Shown: positions 56,580 to 64,000 of the stretch, one piece after another
Layout: every line of letters begins with the position of its first letter
Position numbering within the stretch: position 1 is the first letter of the stretch
Source: Falsihalocynthiibacter arcticus
GTDB lineage: Bacteria; Pseudomonadota; Alphaproteobacteria; Rhodobacterales; Rhodobacteraceae
NCBI RefSeq assembly: GCF_000812665.2
Contig: NZ_CP014327.1
Coordinates: 806,001-870,000 of the forward strand
Direction: 5' to 3'
DNA: 64,000 nt
The notes under the pieces: generated by a model
Told to the model about the DNA's origin: nothing
The model's input: the letters and a program-made list of their open reading frames with translations, nothing else
The model's database searches: none
Translations under genes and position numbers: made by a program

Positions 56580-59500
56580 TTAAGAGTCGCGGCTTTCTTC
56601 GGTCTCGGAAGCGGGTGTTGAGAACACATCGCCGCCGATCACGTCCTTAGGCACCACAGGGGCAGCAATTGCGGCTGCCTGTTCGGCTTCTGCGCGACGG
56701 GCTTCCAGAACCACGTTGTCACGCTGAACAGCAATGGCACGCGCTTGTTGCGTGGCACCACCGGTACCAGCAGGGATCAAGCGGCCCACGATGACGTTCT
56801 CTTTGAGGCCAACCAGTTTGTCGCGCTTGCCTTGGACCGAAGCCTCCGTAAGCACACGGGTTGTCTCTTGGAAGGACGCCGCCGAGATGAACGAACGCGT
56901 TTGAAGCGACGCTTTGGTGATACCAAGAAGGATGGGTTCCCCAGATGCGAGACGGCGACCAGCGGCCTCCGCTTTGGCATTTGCGGCATCAAACTCGGCT
57001 TTGTCCACGTGCTCGCCTTTGAGCAATGTGGTTTCACCGCTGTCCAGAATTTCCCATTTCTGGAGCATTTGACGAACGATAACCTCGATGTGTTTATCGT
57101 TAATCTTCACGCCTTGGAGACGGTAAACTTCCTGAACTTCCTCGACCATATAGTTGGCGAGAGCTTCAACACCCATAACTGCAAGAATGTCATGCGGCGC
57201 AGGGTTGCCATCCATGATGTAGTCGCCTTTTTGGACGAAATCGCCCTCGGCTACTGGGATGTGCTTCCCTTTTGGAACCATATATTCCACTGGCTCCAGA
57301 CTCTCGTCTTTTGGCTCAATCGAGATCCGACGCTTGTTTTTATAGTCGCGACCGAAACGAACAAAGCCGTCGATTTCTGCGATGATCGCGTGGTCTTTGG
57401 GACGACGTGCCTCAAAGAGTTCCGCAACCCGTGGCAGACCACCGGTAATGTCCTTGGTTTTCGCGCCTTCGCGAGGAATACGCGCAATCACATCACCCGC
57501 TTGAACTTCCGAGCTCTCTTCTATCGAGAGCACAGCGTCAACCGACATAGGATAGGAAACAAGGTTGCCCACATCATTGCGCAACGGTTCACCATCTTCA
57601 CCAATGATGAAAATCTCAGGCTTGAGTTCGTTGCCTTTAGGTGCAGCACGCCAATCGATAACGATTTTCTGCGTCATGCCTGTTGCGTCATCGGTTTCGT
57701 CGCGCACGGAAATACCGCTTACGAGGTCAACGAATTTCGCAGTACCCGCTTTTTCGGCAATGATTGGGAGCGTATAGGGATCCCATTCAAACAGTTTGTC
57801 GCCACGGGTAACATTCGAACCCGCTTTGACGTGGATTTTCGAACCATAACTGATCTTGTGACTTACAAGCTCAGCGCCGCTTTCGTCCTCGATTGTGAGG
57901 AGCATGTTGCGGCCCATAACAATCGATTCACCCGAGGAGTTCTTAAGCAGAAGCTCGTTTTTGAAACCGACTTTGCCTGTGTGGCTGGCTTCTTGGAACG
58001 ACTGTTGACCACCCTGTGCAACGCCACCAATGTGGAACGTCCGCATTGTAAGCTGTGTGCCAGGCTCACCAATGGATTGCGCCGCGATAATACCAACCGC
58101 TTCGCCTTGGTTCACCAAAGTACCGCGTGCAAGGTCACGACCGTAACACATGGCGCAGACGCCTTCTTCGGCCTCACATGTCAACGGGCTCCGCATCCGC
58201 ATCGTTGCCACACCGGCAGCTTCGATAAGGTCGGATTTACGCTCGTCGATGACTTCGTTTTTGGAAACGATAACTTCGTCGGTGCCTGGTTTCAGGACAT
58301 CCTCCGCAGCAACACGACCCAGAACGATCTCGGCGATGCTTGCAACAACTTCACCGTCTTTTACCGCAGCTTCAGCGGTAATAGACATTTCCGTTCCACA
58401 GTCATGTTCGCGAACGATACAATCCTGTGCAACATCCACCAAACGACGTGTCAAATAACCCGAGTTCGCCGTTTTAAGCGCGGTATCAGACAGACCTTTA
58501 CGTGCACCGTGGGTAGAGTTGAAGTACTCAAGAACCGAGAGGCCCTCTTTAAAGTTCGAGATAATCGGTGTCTCGATGATGTCGCCGTTCGGCTTGGCCA
58601 TAAGACCACGCATCCCGCCGAGCTGTTTCATCTGAGTAACCGAACCACGCGCACCAGAGTGGGCCATCATGTAAACCGAGTTCGGCTCCATTTCAGCGCC
58701 ATTTTCGTCAATTTTCAGAGCAGAAATGGTGTTCATCATCGCATCAGTGACTTTGTCGTTACACTTGGACCAAGCATCGACAACTTTGTTATATTTCTCG
58801 CCCTGAGTAATCAGGCCGTCCATATATTGAAGTTCAAAGTCACGAACTTGATCGCGTGTTTCGTCAACGGTTGCCCATTTTGTATCTGGGATAACCATGT
58901 CGTCTTTACCAAAGGAAATACCCGCTTTGAACGCTTCGCGGAAACCCATGGTCATGATGTGGTCACAGAAGATAACTGACTCTTTCTGACCGCAATAACG
59001 GTAGACCGTGTCGATGACTTTCTGAACGTCTTTCTTCCGCAGCAAGTTGTTGACCAACTCAAACGGTGCTTTTGCATTTTTCGGCAAAAGCGCACCGAGG
59101 CGCACACGACCAGGTGTGGTTTCAAACCGCACCATGATCTCGTTGCCTTCTTCATCAATTTGCGGAACCCGCGCGATGATTTTGGAGTGCAAGTGAACGA
59201 CACCAGCATCAAGAGCGTGTTGAACCTCATCCACATCCGCAAAGGCCATGCCCTCACCAATCATGCCTTGACGCATGAGAGTGATGTAATAAAGGCCCAA
59301 GATCATGTCCTGTGACGGAACGATAATTGGCGCACCGTTGGCGGGCGACAAAACGTTGTTCGTGGACATCATCAAAACACGTGCTTCAAGCTGTGCTTCA
59401 AGGCTCAAAGGAACGTGAACCGCCATTTGGTCGCCGTCAAAGTCAGCGTTAAAGGCCGAACAAACGAGGGGGTGAAGCTGAATAGCTTTCCCTTCAATCA

Positions 59501-60830
59501 GGATCGGTTCAAACGCTTGGATACCAAGACGGTGAAGCGTCGGCGCGCGGTTGAGCATGACGGGGTGTTCCCGAATAACCTCATCCAAGATATCCCAAAC
59601 TTCGGGACGTTCTTTTTCCACGAGTTTCTTGGCTTGCTTCACAGTGGAAGACAGGCCTTTGGCTTCAAGACGCGAGTAGATAAACGGTTTAAACAGTTCC
59701 AACGCCATCTTCTTAGGAAGACCACATTGATGCAGTTTCAACTCAGGACCGGTCACAATCACCGAACGGCCAGAGAAGTCGACGCGCTTACCCAAAAGGT
59801 TTTGACGGAAACGGCCTTGCTTACCTTTGAGCATGTCAGACAATGATTTCAAAGGACGCTTGTTGGCCCCAGTAATCACACGACCACGACGGCCGTTGTC
59901 AAACAGCGCATCAACGGATTCTTGCAGCATACGTTTTTCGTTACGCACGATGATATCGGGCGCACGCAGCTCAAGAAGGCGTTTCAAACGGTTGTTACGG
60001 TTGATCACCCGACGATACAGATCGTTGAGGTCGGAGGTCGCAAAACGACCGCCATCAAGCGGAACCAAGGGGCGCAACTCTGGCGGGATCACTGGGATCA
60101 CCGTCATAACCATCCACTCAGGACGGTTGCCGGACTCAAGGAAGCTCTCAACGATTTTAAGGCGTTTGATGATCTTCTTTGGCTTCAACTCACCCGTTGC
60201 TTCGGCCAAGTCGGCCCGCAGCGTTTCGGCCTCAGATTCAAGGTCGATCAAGGAGAGCATTTCACGGATGGCTTCAGCGCCGATACCGGCGGTAAATGCG
60301 TCCATACCGAACGCGTCTTGGGCGTCCATATACTCTTCTTCGGACATCAGTTGACCGTAAGTCAGGTCTGTAAGGCCCGGCTCAATGACAACGTAGTTTT
60401 CAAAGTAGAGAATACGTTCAAGATCGCGCAGTGTCATATCCAGCATCAGGCCGATGCGCGATGGCAACGACTTGAGGAACCAGATGTGCGCAACAGGTGC
60501 TGCAAGTTCAATGTGGCCCATGCGCTCACGACGCACTTTTTGAAGCGTAACTTCAACACCACATTTCTCGCAGACAACGCCGCGATATTTCATACGCTTA
60601 TATTTGCCACAGAGACATTCGTAGTCTTTGATGGGGCCAAAAATACGCGCACAGAAAAGACCGTCACGCTCTGGTTTGAACGTACGATAGTTGATGGTCT
60701 CTGGCTTTTTGATTTCGCCGTAAGACCACGAGAGGATCCGTTCCGGGCTCGCCAAAGAAACTTTGATCTCGTCAAAAGTCTTTTGGGGTGTGAGCGGGTT
60801 AAACGGGTTGTTTGTAAGTTCCTGGTTCAT
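56580..60830 (-). CDS. rpoC: RNA polymerase beta' subunit
   Basis: 1416 residues ([20 protein letters not shown]). The N-terminal zinc site (CLCGKYKRM and [10 protein letters not shown]), the catalytic [16 protein letters not shown], the trigger-loop region and the second zinc motif [13 protein letters not shown] are complete. The C-terminal tail ends in acidic residues. A long open frame on the opposite strand (56745-58979) is a codon-bias shadow. Confidence 0.98.
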   Translation of the reverse strand: MNQELTNNPFNPLTPQKTFDEIKVSLASPERILSWSYGEIKKPETINYRTFKPERDGLFCARIFGPIKDYECLCGKYKRMKYRGVVCEKCGVEVTLQKVRRERMGHIELAAPVAHIWFLKSLPSRIGLMLDMTLRDLERILYFENYVVIEPGLTDLTYGQLMSEEEYMDAQDAFGMDAFTAGIGAEAIREMLSLIDLESEAETLRADLAEATGELKPKKIIKRLKIVESFLESGNRPEWMVMTVIPVIPPELRPLVPLDGGRFATSDLNDLYRRVINRNNRLKRLLELRAPDIIVRNEKRMLQESVDALFDNGRRGRVITGANKRPLKSLSDMLKGKQGRFRQNLLGKRVDFSGRSVIVTGPELKLHQCGLPKKMALELFKPFIYSRLEAKGLSSTVKQAKKLVEKERPEVWDILDEVIREHPVMLNRAPTLHRLGIQAFEPILIEGKAIQLHPLVCSAFNADFDGDQMAVHVPLSLEAQLEARVLMMSTNNVLSPANGAPIIVPSQDMILGLYYITLMRQGMIGEGMAFADVDEVQHALDAGVVHLHSKIIARVPQIDEEGNEIMVRFETTPGRVRLGALLPKNAKAPFELVNNLLRKKDVQKVIDTVYRYCGQKESVIFCDHIMTMGFREAFKAGISFGKDDMVIPDTKWATVDETRDQVRDFELQYMDGLITQGEKYNKVVDAWSKCNDKVTDAMMNTISALKIDENGAEMEPNSVYMMAHSGARGSVTQMKQLGGMRGLMAKPNGDIIETPIISNFKEGLSVLEYFNSTHGARKGLSDTALKTANSGYLTRRLVDVAQDCIVREHDCGTEMSITAEAAVKDGEVVASIAEIVLGRVAAEDVLKPGTDEVIVSKNEVIDERKSDLIEAAGVATMRMRSPLTCEAEEGVCAMCYGRDLARGTLVNQGEAVGIIAAQSIGEPGTQLTMRTFHIGGVAQGGQQSFQEASHTGKVGFKNELLLKNSSGESIVMGRNMLLTIEDESGAELVSHKISYGSKIHVKAGSNVTRGDKLFEWDPYTLPIIAEKAGTAKFVDLVSGISVRDETDDATGMTQKIVIDWRAAPKGNELKPEIFIIGEDGEPLRNDVGNLVSYPMSVDAVLSIEESSEVQAGDVIARIPREGAKTKDITGGLPRVAELFEARRPKDHAIIAEIDGFVRFGRDYKNKRRISIEPKDESLEPVEYMVPKGKHIPVAEGDFVQKGDYIMDGNPAPHDILAVMGVEALANYMVEEVQEVYRLQGVKINDKHIEVIVRQMLQKWEILDSGETTLLKGEHVDKAEFDAANAKAEAAGRRLASGEPILLGITKASLQTRSFISAASFQETTRVLTEASVQGKRDKLVGLKENVIVGRLIPAGTGGATQQARAIAVQRDNVVLEARRAEAEQAAAIAAPVVPKDVIGGDVFSTPASETEESRDS

Positions 60831-60880
60831 CTTGCGTTCCTTATAATCAGGGGAAGGTGGGAGGAGTAAGGCACGGGGCC

Positions 60881-63800
60881 CTACTCATCCTCCTCCGCAT
60901 CCAGGAGTTCCATGTTGAGGCCGAGGCCCCGGACTTCTTTGACAAGCACGTTGAAGCTTTCGGGCACACCGGCCTCGTAATTATCTTCACCTTTGACAAT
61001 GCTTTCATAGACTTTCGTCCGTCCGGCAACGTCATCGGATTTCACGGTCAGCATCTCTTGCAGCGTGTAAGCCGCGCCATATGCTTCGAGCGCCCAGACT
61101 TCCATCTCCCCGAAACGCTGGCCACCGAACTGAGCTTTACCGCCCAGAGGTTGCTGCGTGACAAGGCTGTAAGGCCCCGTTGAACGTGCGTGGATTTTGT
61201 CGTCCACGAGGTGATGCAGTTTGAGCAGGTATTTCATACCCACGGTCACTTTACGGGCGAATTGCTCGCCTGTACGACCATCAAACAGAACCGATTGACC
61301 AGAAGTGTCAAAGCCAGCCCGCGTCAACGCGTCGTTAACATCCGCCTCTTTGGCGCCGTCAAAAACCGGTGTCGCGATTGGCACACCGCCGGTAACGTTA
61401 CCCGCAGCTTCCAACAATTGCTTTTCAGTCATGTCGGCGATGCCTTCGTCATAGACATCATCGCCATAAGCAAACTTCATCGCATCCCGAACAGGGGTCA
61501 TATCGCCAGAACGACGATATTCGCCAAGCGCTTCGTCGATTTGGATACCCAAACCACGGCTCGCCCAACCCATGTGGGTTTCAAGAATCTGACCAACGTT
61601 CATCCGCGAAGGCACACCCAGTGGGTTCAAACAGAAGTCAACTGGCGTACCATCCGCGAGGAACGGCATGTCTTCCATAGGCACAACCTTGGAAATAACA
61701 CCTTTGTTCCCGTGACGACCCGCCATTTTATCACCTGGCTGAAGCTTACGCTTCACAGCAATAAAGACTTTAACCATCTTCATCACACCCGGAGGCAAAT
61801 CATCGCCGCGGCGCACTTTTTCGACTTTGTCCTCGAAGCGCGCTTCCATCATCTTTTTCTGTACGTCGTATTGCGCGTTCAGAGCTTCGATGATTTTTGC
61901 TGCTTCTTCATCTTCAAGTGCGAGCTGCCACCATAGACCTTTGGACAACATGCCCAAAAGATCTTCGGTTACTTCGGACCCAGGCTTAACGCCCTTCGGA
62001 CCCTTGGCAACGGTTTTACCCAGAACCATAGATTTAAGACGCTGATAGATGTTGCGATCAAGAATTGTCAGCTCGTCGTCGCGGTCACGCGCCAAACGTT
62101 CGACTTCTTCACGCTCGATTTGCAACGCACGTTCGTCTTTTTCAACGCCGTGGCGGTTGAAAACACGAACTTCCACAACAGTCCCGAAATCACCCGGCTT
62201 CACACGCAACGATGTGTCACGTACGTCAGAGGCTTTTTCACCGAAGATCGCGCGAAGAAGCTTTTCTTCAGGCGTCATTGGGCTTTCGCCCTTCGGTGTG
62301 ATTTTACCCACAAGGATATCACCAGGATGCACTTCCGCGCCGATGTAAACAATGCCAGCCTCGTCGAGGTTGCGCAGCGCTTCTTCACCAACGTTTGGAA
62401 TATCACGTGTGATTTCCTCGGGACCAAGCTTTGTATCACGTGCGGCGACTTCGAATTCTTCGATGTGAACCGAAGTAAACACGTCATCACGAACGATACG
62501 CTCAGAGATTAGGATGGAGTCTTCGTAGTTGTAGCCATTCCAAGGCATAAACGCGACAATCACGTTTTTACCCAAAGCCAATTCGCCAATATCCGTGGAC
62601 GGGCCGTCAGCAATAACTTCGTTTTTGCCGACAATATCGCCTACTTTTACCAACGGGCGTTGGTTGATACAGGTGTTTTGGTTTGAGCGTTGGAACTTAC
62701 GCAGACGATAGATGTCTACGCCAGCATCGCCGAGTTCAAGATCATGCGTCGCACGAACAACGATACGCTGCGCATCAACTTGGTCAACGATACCTTGGCG
62801 TTTCGCCATGATCGAAGCACCGGAGTCGCGTGCAACCACTTCCTCAATACCGGTCCCAACCAAAGGCGCTTCAGCCTGTAGCAAAGGAACGGCTTGACGC
62901 ATCATGTTCGAGCCCATCAAGGCACGGTTGGCGTCATCGTTTTCGAGGAACGGAATAAGCGAAGCCGCAACCGAGACCAGCTGTTTTGGCGAAACGTCGA
63001 TCAAGTCGATGTTTGCCGCTGGGCTCAATGTGTACTCGCCAGATTGACGTGCCGACACGAGGTCGTTTTTGAACTTGCCTTCGTCATCGAGCTGCGCGTT
63101 TGCTTGCGCAACCGTGTGACGCATCTCTTCAGTAGCCGACATGTACTGAACTTCGTCAGTCACTTTGGTGTCGACAACCTTGCGATAAGGCGTTTCGATA
63201 AAGCCGTATTTGTTCACTCGGGCAAAAGTCGCCAGCGAGTTGATCAGACCAATATTCGGACCCTCTGGAGTCTCAATTGGACACATACGACCATAGTGTG
63301 TTGGGTGAACGTCACGAACCTCAAAGCCCGCACGTTCGCGCGTCAAGCCGCCAGGCCCAAGCGCAGAAAGACGACGCTTGTGCGTGACTTCCGAGAGCGG
63401 GTTGGTTTGGTCCATGAACTGCGACAGCTGCGAAGAGCCGAAGAATTCACGCACCGCAGCAGCGGCTGGTTTCGCATTGATCAGGTCTTGTGGCATGACA
63501 GTGTCGATCTCGACGGAGGACATCCGCTCTTTGATCGCACGTTCCATGCGCAACAGACCAACACGGTATTGATTTTCCATCAATTCGCCAACAGAGCGCA
63601 CACGACGGTTGCCGAGGTGGTCAATGTCGTCGATGTCGCCTTTGCCATCACGCAATTGAACAAGCGCTTTGATACAGGAAACGATGTCTTCTTTGCGCAA
63701 GGTACGAATGGAATCATCCGCATCCAGATCAAGACGCATGTTCATTTTCACACGACCAACGGCCGAGAGATCATAACGTTCGCTATCAAAGAACAATGTG

Positions 63801-64000
63801 TCAAACAACGCGCTCGCGCTTTCAACGGTGGGTGGCTCGCCAGGACGCATCACACGGTAGATATCCATAAGCGCGGTGTCGCGACCCATGTTTTTATCTG
63901 CCGCCATTGTGTTGCGGATGTAGGGCCCAACATTGACGTTATCGATGTCAAGAACAGGGATCTCGGTGATGCCCGCGTCCAGAAGTTCCTGCAAAGAACC
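60881..64000 (-). CDS. rpoB: RNA polymerase beta subunit, N-terminus beyond window
   Basis: 1040 C-terminal residues of about 1380; the frame is open to the right edge. The rifampicin pocket [20 protein letters not shown] is followed by [10 protein letters not shown] and looks wild type. [20 protein letters not shown]-type text near the end ([20 protein letters not shown]) and [19 protein letters not shown] are standard. The stop lies 50 bp before rpoC. Confidence 0.98.
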   Translation of the reverse strand, partial: GSLQELLDAGITEIPVLDIDNVNVGPYIRNTMAADKNMGRDTALMDIYRVMRPGEPPTVESASALFDTLFFDSERYDLSAVGRVKMNMRLDLDADDSIRTLRKEDIVSCIKALVQLRDGKGDIDDIDHLGNRRVRSVGELMENQYRVGLLRMERAIKERMSSVEIDTVMPQDLINAKPAAAAVREFFGSSQLSQFMDQTNPLSEVTHKRRLSALGPGGLTRERAGFEVRDVHPTHYGRMCPIETPEGPNIGLINSLATFARVNKYGFIETPYRKVVDTKVTDEVQYMSATEEMRHTVAQANAQLDDEGKFKNDLVSARQSGEYTLSPAANIDLIDVSPKQLVSVAASLIPFLENDDANRALMGSNMMRQAVPLLQAEAPLVGTGIEEVVARDSGASIMAKRQGIVDQVDAQRIVVRATHDLELGDAGVDIYRLRKFQRSNQNTCINQRPLVKVGDIVGKNEVIADGPSTDIGELALGKNVIVAFMPWNGYNYEDSILISERIVRDDVFTSVHIEEFEVAARDTKLGPEEITRDIPNVGEEALRNLDEAGIVYIGAEVHPGDILVGKITPKGESPMTPEEKLLRAIFGEKASDVRDTSLRVKPGDFGTVVEVRVFNRHGVEKDERALQIEREEVERLARDRDDELTILDRNIYQRLKSMVLGKTVAKGPKGVKPGSEVTEDLLGMLSKGLWWQLALEDEEAAKIIEALNAQYDVQKKMMEARFEDKVEKVRRGDDLPPGVMKMVKVFIAVKRKLQPGDKMAGRHGNKGVISKVVPMEDMPFLADGTPVDFCLNPLGVPSRMNVGQILETHMGWASRGLGIQIDEALGEYRRSGDMTPVRDAMKFAYGDDVYDEGIADMTEKQLLEAAGNVTGGVPIATPVFDGAKEADVNDALTRAGFDTSGQSVLFDGRTGEQFARKVTVGMKYLLKLHHLVDDKIHARSTGPYSLVTQQPLGGKAQFGGQRFGEMEVWALEAYGAAYTLQEMLTVKSDDVAGRTKVYESIVKGEDNYEAGVPESFNVLVKEVRGLGLNMELLDAEEDE

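Noticed and set aside
56745-58979. 744-codon open frame opposite rpoC
   Set aside because: It is antisense to catalytic rpoC, shows no recognisable domain, and arises from third-position codon bias. Similar antisense frames occur opposite fusA, tuf, rpsE and rplD.

Overview
The window is chromosomal DNA of an alphaproteobacterium, most likely a marine member of the Rhodobacterales/Roseobacter group. The evidence is the BztABCD-type acidic amino acid transporter, an ATP12 assembly factor, a kinase / disulphide-oxidoreductase / TVP38 trio, a LuxR-LuxI pair, Roseobacter-style RpoB/RpoC and ribosomal proteins, and rpmH-rnpA-yidD-yidC-engB-argB synteny. No CRISPR array, rRNA operon or intact prophage is visible.

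Layout. 1-2589: a hydantoinase A/oxoprolinase-type gene running off the left edge, and a LysR regulator. 2793-6355: a decayed stretch. A frameshifted chemotaxis receptor gene is cut off by an IS3-family element, which is itself interrupted by four copies of a ~38-bp repeat. The remnant of a large serine recombinase follows and runs into a tRNA-Arg(ACG) gene. 6452-10030 (minus): sensor histidine kinase, MerA/Lpd-like flavoprotein and TVP38/DedA membrane protein. 10323-19325 (plus): rpmH, rnpA, yidD, ttcA, a degenerate-GGDEF/EAL protein, yidC, a MOSC protein, engB, argB, a fatty-acid hydroxylase and sixA. 19404-28375 (minus): bztDCBA, ATP12, a HAD phosphatase, an RluA-type pseudouridine synthase, crcB and rarA. 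28475-29993: luxI, luxR and a small divergent ORF.

30082-64000 holds the transcription/translation supercluster on the minus strand, read right to left: rpoB (partial), rpoC, a rhamnosyltransferase-like gene and an EamA transporter, then rpsL-rpsG-fusA-tuf-rpsJ-rplC-rplD-rplW, rplB-rpsS-rplV-rpsC-rplP, rpmC-rpsQ-rplN-rplX-rplE-rpsN-rpsH-rplF-rplR-rpsE-rpmD, rplO-secY-adk and rpsM-rpsK-rpoA-rplQ. Gene order is classical, but the S10/spc/alpha run is cut into separately promoted blocks. An IS30 copy plus an unknown membrane protein gene separates rplW from rplB. A second IS30 copy, a 2OG-oxygenase-like gene and a small ORF separate rplP from rpmC. A GFA-family gene separates rpmD from rplO. Terminators sit at the block ends, and sigma70-like promoters (mostly TTGnnn-17-TAnnnn) sit at the block starts.

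The two features most worth a second look are the ~38-bp palindromic repeats that have hit one IS3 element four times, and the IS30-flanked, re-promoted ribosomal operon. Coordinates of promoters, hairpins and repeats were read by eye; no folding, homology search or alignment program was run.
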